Assembly (NCBI RefSeq): GCF_014192575.1
Contig: NZ_JACHYC010000008.1
Span: forward strand, 295,922-359,921
DNA: 64,000 bases
Origin: Variovorax sp. Sphag1AA
GTDB lineage: Bacteria > Pseudomonadota > Gammaproteobacteria > Burkholderiales > Burkholderiaceae_C
Direction: 5' to 3'
The position numbers and the translations under genes are program-made. Below are positions 16,417 through 24,547 of this stretch, piece after piece. The notes under the pieces are model-generated. The model saw nothing but the letters and a program-made list of their open reading frames with translations, did not search any database and was not told the DNA's origin. Position 1 is the first letter of the stretch, and each line of letters begins with the position of its first letter.

Positions 16417-17490
16417 ATGAAAAAGCTGACCATCGCCCTGGCTGTTGCGGCGGCCGCCGGTGCCGCCACGGCGCAATCCTCCGTGACCATCTTCGGTGTC
16501 GCGGACGTGGCCGTGAGCCACTACTCAAGCGGGCCTCGCAGCCAGACCGCATTGTCGAGTTCAGGCAACAGCAACAGCCGCCTCGGGTTTCGCGGCACGG
16601 AGGATCTGGGGGGCGGCATGAGCGCATCCTTCTGGCTCGAAGCGCCGCTTTCGCTCGACGATGGCAACGGCAGCAGCGGCTTCTCGTTCTCCCGGCGTTC
16701 GACGGTCAGCCTTGCAGATCGCTGGGGCGAGATTCGCCTCGGCCGCGACTACACGCCCACCTATTTCAACGACTGGTTCGATCCGTTCGGCGCCGTCGGC
16801 GTGGGCACGCACGTCGTGTCGCTGCAGCGCATGAGCAGCACTGCTGCGGGCCGCGCGCCCTTCACCGCCACCCGCGCGGCAAACAACCCGACCTACTTCC
16901 GCACGAACAACAGCATTGCCTACTTCCTCCCGCCCAATCTCGGCGGGGTGTATGGGCAAGTGCAGTACGCACTCGATGAACAGTCGGACCCGGGAAACCG
17001 CCAGGGTCGCTACTACGGCGGCCGCGTCGGCTATCGCAACGGGCCGGTCAACGTCGCGCTGGCCGCCGGGAAGGTGAATGGCGCCAATCCGGCGACCGCC
17101 TCGGTGCCCGATGTCACGAGCGTGAACCTCGGCGGCTCCTACGACCTCGGGCCTGTGATGGTGATGGGCGAGTACTCGCACGAGACCTACGACACCGCGA
17201 CCACGGAGAACACGAGCAAGGGCTACACGCTGGGCGTGTCGATCCCGGTCGGGGTCGGCGAGATCAAGGCGGCGTATTCGAGTGTGCGGGTCGACTGGCC
17301 CGGCCGCCCGGAGGCCAGCAACATCGCGCTGGGCTACGTGCACAACCTGTCGAAGCGCACGGCGCTCTACGCCACTGTCGCGCGCATCCGCAACAAGAAC
17401 GGCGCCAAGCTGTCCGTCTCCAGTACCGTGCCGGGTGCGGTCAACGAGGACTCCACGGGCTACGACCTCGGCATTCGCCACGCGTTCTGA
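16417..17490 (+). CDS. Gram-negative porin
   Basis: Outer-membrane diffusion porin of the betaproteobacterial OmpC-like family, 357 residues. Signal peptide MKKLTIALAVAAAAGAATAQ, then the family opening SSVTIFGVADVAVSHY; SSGNSNSRLGFRGTEDLGGGMSASFWLE is diagnostic. The C-terminus ends GIRHAF with the terminal Phe needed for BAM-dependent assembly. It lies 43 bp after ACMSD on the same strand and probably admits the pathway substrate. Confidence 0.95.
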   Translation: MKKLTIALAVAAAAGAATAQSSVTIFGVADVAVSHYSSGPRSQTALSSSGNSNSRLGFRGTEDLGGGMSASFWLEAPLSLDDGNGSSGFSFSRRSTVSLADRWGEIRLGRDYTPTYFNDWFDPFGAVGVGTHVVSLQRMSSTAAGRAPFTATRAANNPTYFRTNNSIAYFLPPNLGGVYGQVQYALDEQSDPGNRQGRYYGGRVGYRNGPVNVALAAGKVNGANPATASVPDVTSVNLGGSYDLGPVMVMGEYSHETYDTATTENTSKGYTLGVSIPVGVGEIKAAYSSVRVDWPGRPEASNIALGYVHNLSKRTALYATVARIRNKNGAKLSVSSTVPGAVNEDSTGYDLGIRHAF

Positions 17491-17528
17491 TCGCGTCCAC
17501 CGCGGGGTGAAACCTATACTGCCGCCGC

Positions 17529-18428
17529 ATGAACATCACCCTGCGGCAGCTCCGCGCATTCGTCGAGGTCGTGCGGTCGGGCGGCTTTACCGCGGCGGCC
17601 CGCAAGCTGCACCTGACCCAATCGGCGACGAGCCTCCTGATCCGCGAGCTCGAAACGCAACTGGGCCTGCAACTCGTGGACCGCACCACGCGGCAGATCG
17701 CGGTCACCGAGGCCGGCAGCGAACTGCTGCGCAGTGCGGAGCGCATCCTCGGCGACGTCGAACAGGTCGTGACCAATGCGCAGGATCTGGTGTCGCGCCG
17801 GCGCGGCCGGGTCACCATCGCGGCCACGCCGTTCCTGTCGGCGACCTACCTGCCGCGCGTGATCGCCAGCTTCCAGGAGCGCTACCCCGGCGTCACGGTG
17901 CACCTGGCCGATCTGCCGACGGACCAGATCGTGCGAATGGTCCAGTCGGGCGACGCTGACTTCGGCCTCGGCGTCTTTCCCCAGCTGGATGCAGACTTGC
18001 AGCGTGTTCCGATGCTGAAGCACCGCATGGGCGTCATGGTGCCCGCCACCTGGCCGCTCGCGCGACGGCGAAAGGACGTCACATGGGCCGATCTCCAGCA
18101 GCTGCCCATGATCGCGATGTCACACCACAGCGGCTATCGCGCACTGGTCGATCCCTATCTGCATGAGACGGGCGTCGCCATCACCCCGCGCTTCGAGGTC
18201 GGGCACATCGGAACCGCCGTGGGCCTGGCCGAAGCAGGACTGGGCGTGACGGTGGTGCCGGCCTATGTGGGGCAGTTGATGCGATCGAGCCGAGTGCGCT
18301 TTCGGGTGTTGCACAAGCCCGTGGTCTACCGACAGATCGAACTGGCGATTCGCGCTGCGCGTTCGCTGTCCCCTGGTGCGACGGCATTTCGTGAGTGCCT
18401 TGAAGAGCACTGCAAGCGATTGGTTTGA
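17529..18428 (+). CDS. LysR family transcriptional regulator (possible NbaR equivalent)
   Basis: A 299-residue LysR regulator with its HTH at residues 4-62 (RQLRAFVEVVRSGGFTAAARKLHLTQSATSLLIRELE region). It follows the porin by 38 bp, so it is likely co-transcribed with, or close to, the 3-hydroxyanthranilate operon. The nba cluster of Pseudomonas fluorescens KU-7 also ends in a regulator gene as I recall, which makes this the better candidate for the pathway regulator. Confidence 0.92.
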   Translation: MNITLRQLRAFVEVVRSGGFTAAARKLHLTQSATSLLIRELETQLGLQLVDRTTRQIAVTEAGSELLRSAERILGDVEQVVTNAQDLVSRRRGRVTIAATPFLSATYLPRVIASFQERYPGVTVHLADLPTDQIVRMVQSGDADFGLGVFPQLDADLQRVPMLKHRMGVMVPATWPLARRRKDVTWADLQQLPMIAMSHHSGYRALVDPYLHETGVAITPRFEVGHIGTAVGLAEAGLGVTVVPAYVGQLMRSSRVRFRVLHKPVVYRQIELAIRAARSLSPGATAFRECLEEHCKRLV

Positions 18429-18559
18429 CGAAGGGGTTCCGAAGCCCACGGGCTCATTGGGCGACGCTAAATCCTCAAACCTGTGCCAAAACGCACTGCG
18501 CATCGCGATGCGCCTTTCTAAGCTCGCTGTTTTTCCAATACGACTCAGGAATATCGACA

Positions 18560-19024
18560 GTGAAGAAGCTTTCTCTTGCCAGCGCCAACGGCCCCGTTGG
18601 CATCCTCGCGCCAGACACCTCCGCCCGACTCGAAGATGCCGGCAAGTTGCTGCTCCGCGTCGCCGTGGCATTTCTGGTGCTGCTTCACGGGATCGACAAG
18701 TTGTCCACCGGCCCCGGCTTCGTCGTGACGATGCTGGAACGCGCCGGCCTGCCGGGCGCGCTTGGCTATCTCGTCTACATCGGTGAAGTGATCGCTCCGG
18801 TGATGATGATCATCGGTCTCGGTACGCGCGCAGCCGCAGCCGTTGTGTCTTTCAACATGCTGGTGGCCTTCGCCCTCGTGCATATGGGCAGCCTGTTCTC
18901 CCTTACGAAGCAAGGCGGCTGGGCGCTCGAACTGCAGGGTCTCTATCTGTTCGGCGCACTGGCCGTGATGTTGCTGGGCGCCGGGAGCCTGAGTGCCGGA
19001 GGCAAGACAGGCCGCTTCAACTGA
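18560..19024 (+). CDS. DoxX family membrane protein
   Basis: A four-helix integral membrane protein of 154 residues. Hydrophobic segments include LLLRVAVAFLVLLHGIDKL, YLVYIGEVIAPVMMIIGLG, AAAVVSFNMLVAFALVHMG and LYLFGALAVMLLGAG. The GTG at 18560 has AGGA 9 nt upstream; the longer frame from 18425 would overlap the LysR stop and add a non-hydrophobic unrelated leader. The DoxX family is linked to thiol and redox homeostasis; its role here is unknown. Convergent with the Crp-like gene. Confidence 0.85.
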   Translation: MKKLSLASANGPVGILAPDTSARLEDAGKLLLRVAVAFLVLLHGIDKLSTGPGFVVTMLERAGLPGALGYLVYIGEVIAPVMMIIGLGTRAAAAVVSFNMLVAFALVHMGSLFSLTKQGGWALELQGLYLFGALAVMLLGAGSLSAGGKTGRFN

Positions 19025-19057
19025 GCCCGCGACACTAGCCCGCGACACTAGCCCGCG
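19025..19057. repeat. 13-bp tandem repeat between convergent stop codons
   Basis: GCCCGCGACACTA occurs twice in tandem (19025-19037, 19038-19050) followed by a partial third copy GCCCGCG. The second copy contains the stop codon of the minus-strand Crp-like gene and the first would supply the same stop. A replication-slippage duplication is likely. Confidence 0.7.
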
Positions 19058-19764
19058 CCCTCCCGCGCAGGCGCCGCTTGCGCGGTGAGGCGCGCCATGT
19101 CCGCGATCACCAGCGCGTTCAGCTCCTTGATGAGGATGCCGCTGCGTACCAGCGCGTTGAGTTCGCGCGTGACCTGTTCGCGCGTCGTGCTGATCTGGCT
19201 GGCCAGCGCGGCATGCCGCGGCGCCGGCGCGAGCCTCGCGACGTTGTCCGTCACGCCTGCCAGCCGGGCCAGCCGGACCAATTCGAGGTGCAGGCGACCC
19301 TGCACGCCCAGCGTGCTCACATCGACCACGCGCTCCGTCAGTTGGCGCACCAGCAAGGCGAGCCGCTTCATCATGCGTTCCGCGAGCTGAGGCTCCGCGC
19401 GCAAGAGCTTCAGGAAAGTGTTGCGGTCGAGGCTCGCGACCACGCTTGCTTCGAGCGTCATGACGTCCGCGGAACGGGGCAGCCCGTCGATCGCGGCAAG
19501 GTCGCCGATCACAGCGCCTGCAACGCAATCGCGGAAGGTCACCTGGCGGCCCTGCACCGAATAGGTCGTCACGCGCACCGAGCCCGAGACCAGGAAGTAC
19601 ACCTCCTGGCGGTCATCGTCGCGTGCCATGAGGAGCTGTTGCGCATCGATGGTCTTCCAGACACATTGCCTGGCCACCGCATCGAGACGCTCCTCGGGCA
19701 GGTCCTGGAGCAGGGATATGCGGCGCAGCGCGAGGGTGGAGCGATCGGTATCGGTCATGAACAT
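19048..19764 (-). CDS. Crp/Fnr family transcriptional regulator
   Basis: A 238-residue Crp/Fnr regulator. The cyclic-nucleotide-binding-type beta-roll spans about residues 15-135 (LPEERLDAVARQC to LDRNTFLKLL); the winged HTH is near the C-terminus (ASQISTTREQVTRELNALVRSGIL). It lacks the N-terminal cysteine cluster of Fnr. The segment GAVIGDLAAIDGLPRSADVMT resembles the phosphate-binding cassette of cyclic-nucleotide receptors. Its start codon is 18 bp from that of the divergent cyclase gene, so a cyclase-receptor pair is a natural hypothesis. The ATG at 19758 is an alternative start. Confidence 0.92.
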   Translation of the reverse strand: MFMTDTDRSTLALRRISLLQDLPEERLDAVARQCVWKTIDAQQLLMARDDDRQEVYFLVSGSVRVTTYSVQGRQVTFRDCVAGAVIGDLAAIDGLPRSADVMTLEASVVASLDRNTFLKLLRAEPQLAERMMKRLALLVRQLTERVVDVSTLGVQGRLHLELVRLARLAGVTDNVARLAPAPRHAALASQISTTREQVTRELNALVRSGILIKELNALVIADMARLTAQAAPAREGAG

Positions 19765-19782
19765 GCGGGAAGGGTCAGGCTT

Positions 19783-21492
19783 ATGCTCGAACCCCTTCTG
19801 AGCGTATTCATGGACGGCCGTTCCCGCTTTCTGTCGACATTTCCTTCCAGGCGCGATCTGCGATGGACGAGCGGGCTCGTCCTGATGGCCTATGCCGCCC
19901 TGCACCTCACCAACCACGCGCTGGGGCTGGTGTCGCTCGGAACCGCCGAGACGGTACTGGGCGGATTTCGCGCGTTCTGGCACAGCGCGCCGGGAACGGT
20001 CCTGCTGTACGGGGCCGCCATCACGCACATCACCCTGGCAGCCATCGCACTGTGGGAACGCCGCAGCTTGCGCATGCCGTTCATCGAAGCGCTGCGGCTG
20101 GTGCTGGGTTTCTCGCTGCCGCTTCTTCTTGCCAGCCATCTGACGGCGATGCGATGGGCCTATGAAGTCTTCGGGATCGATGGCTCCTATGCACGTGTCG
20201 TGGGCGGCCTCTGGACTCCCGCGGGTGCGAGCTTCCAGCTGTCCATGCTGGTTGCCGTGTGGCTGCATGGCTGCCTTGGCCTGCACCTCGCATTGCGCGC
20301 GCGGGCGGGCTATCGCCGCACCTTCTACCTGTGGTTTGCGCTGGCGGTGCTGTTGCCGGTCCTGGCTGCTCTCGGCTTCCTTTCGATGGGGCGTGAACTG
20401 CAATGGATCGGGCTGCGACCGGAGTCGGCGCGATCGCTCTCGCTCGCCCAGTCGACGGCCATCGATGCCGCGCGAGAGCGCTTTGCATGGATCTATGGCG
20501 CGGCGCTGCTGGCGCTGCTTGCGGCCCGTCAGCTTTACCATGCGTTCGTCGCCCGAGGCGCCGGCCGAACCTGGGTCACTCTCCGCTACCCGGATCGCGA
20601 GATACGGGTACCGCGGGGCTGGACCGTGCTCGAAGCGAGCCGCGCGCACGGCATCGCACACATGTCGAGCTGCGGCGGGCGAGCACGCTGCTCGACCTGC
20701 CGCATCCGCGTGAGCGGGCCCGCGGAACACATCGGCGACGCCGGACGGGAAGAGCTGCACACGCTCGCCCGTGTGAATGCTCCTGCCGATGTCCGCCTTG
20801 CCTGCCAGCTGCGTCCGCAGGGCGACCTGACCGTCACGCCCCTGTTCGCCGCTCCGTCGGGAATTCGTCGCGGGATTCCGGCGTCGCACTCGCGTTCGGA
20901 ACGCGACGTTGCCATCCTCTTCGTCGACCTGCGGCGGTGGTCCGGGCTTTCCGAGCGGCAGTGGCCCGCCGACCTCACCTACGTCCTCGACCACTACTTC
21001 GCGATCGTCGGCGAGGCGGTTCGCGAGAGTGGCGGCTTGCCGAACCAGTTCATCGGCGACAGCGTCATGGCCATCTTCGGCCTCGATGTCGACCTGCAGA
21101 CAGCCTGTCGCCAGGCCCTCAGCGCGACCGAGTTGATCAGCCGACGGCTGGACGAATGGCGCATCGGCTTCGAGAGCCAGTTCGGCAATCGGCTGGACTT
21201 CGGCATGGGCCTGCATGCCGGGCGTGCTGCCGTCGGCGAGGTCGGCTACATGGATACGACGACCTTCACCGCCGTCGGCGAAGTGGTGAACACCGCGAGC
21301 CGGCTGCAGGACTATTCGAAGCATGCCGCCGCACGGCTGGTCGTATCGCTCTTTGCCGCGGAACAGGCCGGCGCGGCGCAGGCGCTGGGCGTGGCCGAGG
21401 TCATCAGCGTCAGGGGCCGGTCGGAGCCATTGGAGGTGCTCTGCGTACCAGTCATCGGTTCATATGACGCGACGAGAACGCAACTCGCCTAG
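19783..21492 (+). CDS. membrane-anchored [2Fe-2S] ferredoxin / class III adenylate-guanylate cyclase fusion
   Basis: A 569-residue three-part protein. Residues about 25-260 hold several membrane helices (MAYAALHLTNHALGLVSLG and following) resembling the cytochrome b subunit of succinate dehydrogenase; conserved His residues could bind haem. A plant-type ferredoxin domain follows with C297-x5-C303-x2-C306-x34-C341, complete for one [2Fe-2S] cluster. The C-terminal class III cyclase domain has metal Asp382 (LFVDLRR) and Asp426 (FIGDSVMA) and the transition-state pair N503/R507 (VVNTASRLQ). Gln422 sits where the adenine-recognising Lys is usual. All catalytic residues are present, so it should make cAMP (or cGMP) under redox control. 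The ATG at 19810 is an alternative start. Confidence 0.93.
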   Translation: MLEPLLSVFMDGRSRFLSTFPSRRDLRWTSGLVLMAYAALHLTNHALGLVSLGTAETVLGGFRAFWHSAPGTVLLYGAAITHITLAAIALWERRSLRMPFIEALRLVLGFSLPLLLASHLTAMRWAYEVFGIDGSYARVVGGLWTPAGASFQLSMLVAVWLHGCLGLHLALRARAGYRRTFYLWFALAVLLPVLAALGFLSMGRELQWIGLRPESARSLSLAQSTAIDAARERFAWIYGAALLALLAARQLYHAFVARGAGRTWVTLRYPDREIRVPRGWTVLEASRAHGIAHMSSCGGRARCSTCRIRVSGPAEHIGDAGREELHTLARVNAPADVRLACQLRPQGDLTVTPLFAAPSGIRRGIPASHSRSERDVAILFVDLRRWSGLSERQWPADLTYVLDHYFAIVGEAVRESGGLPNQFIGDSVMAIFGLDVDLQTACRQALSATELISRRLDEWRIGFESQFGNRLDFGMGLHAGRAAVGEVGYMDTTTFTAVGEVVNTASRLQDYSKHAAARLVVSLFAAEQAGAAQALGVAEVISVRGRSEPLEVLCVPVIGSYDATRTQLA

Positions 21493-21522
21493 TCTTGCGG
21501 GGAAGCTGAATCCCCGGAACCT

Positions 21523-21894
21523 ATGACCTTGCTCACCGTCCCCACCTCCTTGCCAGCAGACTCGATGATCGCGTGGCTCTACATCCTGACCAACGCCGCG
21601 CGCGTCGTCACCTATGTGCCCCAATTGATGGCGGTCTGGCGCAGCACGGACGGCGCACGCGACATTTCCCTGCTGACCTGGGGATCATGGGTCGTGGCCA
21701 ACGCCACCGCCGTGGCCTACGGTTCCATCGTCATCCACGACTTGTTCTTCACGTCCATCGCCATGCTCAATCTCGTGTGCTGTGCGGCGGTGACCGTGGT
21801 GGGCGCGCAGCGCCGGAGAGCGCTCGCGCTTCGCGCATCAACCGCACCCGCCCGTCCCCGCATTCCACTGTTCGGCGAGATAGTCCACAAATGA
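21523..21894 (+). CDS. PQ-loop / SemiSWEET-like small membrane protein
   Basis: A 123-residue protein with three hydrophobic segments. The PQ-loop motif is clear: VTYVPQLMAVWRSTDGARDISLLTWGSW, as in SemiSWEET half-transporters, which dimerise to move sugars. A basic tail (AQRRRALALRAS) is predicted cytosolic. Its 3' end overlaps the convergent LysR gene by 57 bp, so the tail may extend past the conserved fold. Substrate unknown. Confidence 0.8.
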   Translation: MTLLTVPTSLPADSMIAWLYILTNAARVVTYVPQLMAVWRSTDGARDISLLTWGSWVVANATAVAYGSIVIHDLFFTSIAMLNLVCCAAVTVVGAQRRRALALRASTAPARPRIPLFGEIVHK

Positions 21895-22743
21895 GGCGAT
21901 GCGCGCGGTCAGCGCTGTATTGCGGTAGTACACCGCGTTGATCGGCTGCCGGACATCCAGCGTGCGGGCTGCGAACAGCGGCACGAGTTTCCCTTCGGCC
22001 CGATCGCGATGCGTCATGTAGTCCGCGAGGCAAGCGATGCCCACGCCTTCGAGCGCCAGCTTCCGCAGCGTCTCGCCGCTGGATGCGGCAACGTCAGGCT
22101 TGATGTGCAAGGGCAGCTTGTCCTTGTCCGCCAGCGGCCATTCATTGAGAGATGCGGGCTGCGTGAAGCCCAGCAGGCAATGCCGGCGCAGGTCTGCAAC
22201 GGTGCGTGGCCGCCCCACCCGTTCGAGGTAGTCCGGTGAAGCCAGCACGCGCAGGCGGCTGCTGCCGATGGGCCGCGCGTGCAGGGTCGAATCCTTGAGG
22301 CGCCCGATGCGGATCGCGACGTCGGTGCGATGTTCCAGCAGGTCGATGAGGCCGTCGTTGCTGTTGAGTTCCAGCACCACTTCCGGATAGCGCGCCCGGT
22401 AGCCGGCCACCAGCGGCACCACCGCATGCAGCATGAAGGGTGAGGCCGCATCGACCCGCAGGCGCCCTGCAGGCCGCTCGCGGCGCATCGCCATGTCTTC
22501 CTCTGCTGCATCCACGCTGGCCAGAATCTGGCGCGCCCGTGCGAGAAAGGCCTCGCCCTCGTCGGTCAGCTCCAGGCGCCTCGTGGTGCGGCGCAGGAGG
22601 GTGGCCTGCAGCTTTTCTTCCAGCCGCGCGAGAGTGCGGCTGACGGCCGAGACGGTCATGCCAAGCTGCTCGGCGGCCCGCGAGAGGGCGCCGGTGTCCA
22701 CTACCGACACCAGCGCCTGAAGTTCATCGAGGGTGGTCTTCAT
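21838..22743 (-). CDS. LysR family transcriptional regulator (YafC-like)
   Basis: A 301-residue LysR regulator, HTH at residues 5-63 (LDELQALVSVVDTGALSRAAEQLGMTVSAVSRTLARLEE region). It is divergent from dkgB with 89 bp between the starts, the arrangement seen for yafC-dkgB in Escherichia coli. A dyad at 22746-22760 lies 2 bp upstream of its start codon. Confidence 0.92.
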   Translation of the reverse strand: MKTTLDELQALVSVVDTGALSRAAEQLGMTVSAVSRTLARLEEKLQATLLRRTTRRLELTDEGEAFLARARQILASVDAAEEDMAMRRERPAGRLRVDAASPFMLHAVVPLVAGYRARYPEVVLELNSNDGLIDLLEHRTDVAIRIGRLKDSTLHARPIGSSRLRVLASPDYLERVGRPRTVADLRRHCLLGFTQPASLNEWPLADKDKLPLHIKPDVAASSGETLRKLALEGVGIACLADYMTHRDRAEGKLVPLFAARTLDVRQPINAVYYRNTALTARIASFVDYLAEQWNAGTGGCG

Positions 22744-22745
22744 TG

Positions 22746-22760
22746 TTGATTTCAGATCAA
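22746..22760. promoter_or_regulatory. candidate LysR operator in the lysR-dkgB intergenic region
   Basis: TTGAT-TTCAG-ATCAA is a perfect 5-bp-arm dyad next to the lysR start codon and about 73 bp upstream of dkgB, a usual spacing for a LysR autoregulatory and activation site. Confidence 0.4.
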
Positions 22761-22832
22761 ATGTGTTTGCTTTATAGGTGACTTTTTCTCAATGGCGAAA
22801 ACCGCGAGACTCGCTGCTTTACCGGAGTTCCC

Positions 22833-23636
22833 ATGAGCATTCCCTCTTTCGGCCTCGGCACCTTCCGCCTGAAAGGCCAGACCGTCATCGATTCCGTGCG
22901 CAATGCGCTGGATGTCGGCTACCGCGCGATCGACACCGCCCAGATCTATGGCAACGAGGCCGACATCGGCCAGGCGATTGCCGAATCCGGCGTGCCGCGC
23001 TCGTCGCTGTTCCTCACCACCAAGATCTGGATCGACAACCTCTCACCGGCCAAGTTGATTCCGAGCCTGCGCGAAAGCCTCGCGAAGCTGCGCACCGACC
23101 ATGTGGACCTGACCCTGATCCACTGGCCCTCGCCCGGCGGCGCGGTGCCGCTGGCCGAGACGCTGCAGGCCCTGTCTGAAGCAAAGGCCCAGGGCCTGAC
23201 CCGGCAGATCGGCGTGTCGAACTTCACCATCCCGCTGCTGCGCGAAGCGATCGCGCTGGCCGGGCGCGAGCAGATTGCTACCAACCAGGTCGAGATCAGC
23301 CCCTACCTGCAGAACCGCAAGCTCGCCGCCTTCGCGCGCGAACAAGGTGTTCACCTCACCTCGTACATGACGCTCGCCTACGGCAAGGCGGTGCAAGACC
23401 CGGTGCTGAAGACCATCGCCGAACGCCACAAGGCCACGCCTGCGCAGGTCGCCCTGGCCTGGGCACTGCAACAGGGCTATTCGGTCATCCCTTCCTCGAC
23501 GCGGCGCGAGAACCTGCAGAGCAACCTGAAGGCTGCGGAACTCCGTCTCAGCGACGAAGACATGGCCGCCATCGCCGCGCTGGATCGAAACGAGCGCCTC
23601 GCGAGCCCCGAAGGCATCGCGCCGCAGTGGGACTGA
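22833..23636 (+). CDS. dkgB: 2,5-didehydrogluconate reductase B (aldo/keto reductase)
   Basis: NADPH-dependent aldo/keto reductase acting on 2,5-diketo-D-gluconate, methylglyoxal and related aldehydes. 267 residues, the same length as E. coli DkgB, and nearly collinear motifs throughout: FGLGTFRLK, YRAIDTAQIYGNE (catalytic Asp/Tyr), TTKIWIDNLS (catalytic Lys), LIHWPSP (catalytic His), QVEISPYLQNRKL and YSVIPSSTRRENLQSNLKA (NADPH phosphate site). Divergent LysR probably controls it. Confidence 0.95.
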   Translation: MSIPSFGLGTFRLKGQTVIDSVRNALDVGYRAIDTAQIYGNEADIGQAIAESGVPRSSLFLTTKIWIDNLSPAKLIPSLRESLAKLRTDHVDLTLIHWPSPGGAVPLAETLQALSEAKAQGLTRQIGVSNFTIPLLREAIALAGREQIATNQVEISPYLQNRKLAAFAREQGVHLTSYMTLAYGKAVQDPVLKTIAERHKATPAQVALAWALQQGYSVIPSSTRRENLQSNLKAAELRLSDEDMAAIAALDRNERLASPEGIAPQWD

Positions 23637-23656
23637 TCGCGCACTGACGCACCCCC

Positions 23657-24547
23657 ATGGACCTCAAGCGCCTGCAACTGCTGGTGGACATCGTCGAGGC
23701 GGGCAGCCTGAGCAAGGTCTGCGCGTCGCGCGGCATTGCCCAGTCCGCGCTGAGCAAGCACATCGCGGCACTGGAAGACGAGTTCGGCGCCAAGCTCTTC
23801 TACCGCACCGGGCGCGGCGTGGTGCTGACCGAGTTCGGCCAGTCGATCATGCCGAGGGTGCGCGCGCTGCTCAGCGAGTTCGAGCAACTGAAGAGCGACA
23901 TCCGCGACCGCTCCGATGTGCCCAGCGGGCCTGTGCGGCTCGCGGTGCAGGCGTCGATCACGCACACGCTGGTGGGTCCGCTCTTCCAGCGCGTGCGGGC
24001 CGACTTCCCGAAGATCGACCTGCGGCTGATGGAAGGCTTCGCAGGCAACATCGAGGACGCGCTCGCCACCGGCCGCGCCGACGTCGGCGTGTTCTCGCGC
24101 TACGGGGACAACATCCACAAGACCGACGAGCCGCTGGTCACCAACGAGCTGTACCTCGTCGGCCGCGCAGGTGATCCGCAAGTGTCGAAACCGGAATGCC
24201 GCTTCGCCGATGCATCGCGCCTGCCCCTCGTGCTGCCGGGCGCGCCCGACGGCTTGTACATGATGCTGCTGGATGCAGCCCGCAAGGCGGACGTATCGCT
24301 GAACACCGAGATCGAGGTCGATTCGCTCACTGCGATGCGCGAGATCGTGGCGAGCGGCGCCGCCTACAGCTTTCTGACGCGGCAGGCGGTGGAGGTCGAC
24401 ATGAAGCTCGGCCGCATCGCCATCAGCCGCATCGTCGACCCCGAGCTGACCCGCACGCTGGTGCTCGCGACCAGTGCACAGCGGCCGCTGACGCAGGCCA
24501 GCCGCACGGTCATCGACCTCATACGGAAGCTGACGCGCGCCGGTTGA
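23657..24547 (+). CDS. LysR family transcriptional regulator (NAC/Cbl-like)
   Basis: A 296-residue LysR regulator with HTH at residues 3-60 (LKRLQLLVDIVEAGSLSKVCASRGIAQSALSKHIAALEDEFG region). It follows dkgB by 20 bp but is convergent with the second meta-pathway trio, overlapping the aldolase gene 3' end by 29 bp. It could regulate that trio or the TRAP cluster; nothing in the sequence decides. Confidence 0.92.
   Translation: MDLKRLQLLVDIVEAGSLSKVCASRGIAQSALSKHIAALEDEFGAKLFYRTGRGVVLTEFGQSIMPRVRALLSEFEQLKSDIRDRSDVPSGPVRLAVQASITHTLVGPLFQRVRADFPKIDLRLMEGFAGNIEDALATGRADVGVFSRYGDNIHKTDEPLVTNELYLVGRAGDPQVSKPECRFADASRLPLVLPGAPDGLYMMLLDAARKADVSLNTEIEVDSLTAMREIVASGAAYSFLTRQAVEVDMKLGRIAISRIVDPELTRTLVLATSAQRPLTQASRTVIDLIRKLTRAG

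Noticed and set aside
19078..19782. upstream extension of the cyclase frame antisense to the Crp-like gene
   Set aside because: The Crp-like gene has intact sensor and HTH motifs on the other strand; the cyclase extension has no domain and the first membrane helix begins after 19783.
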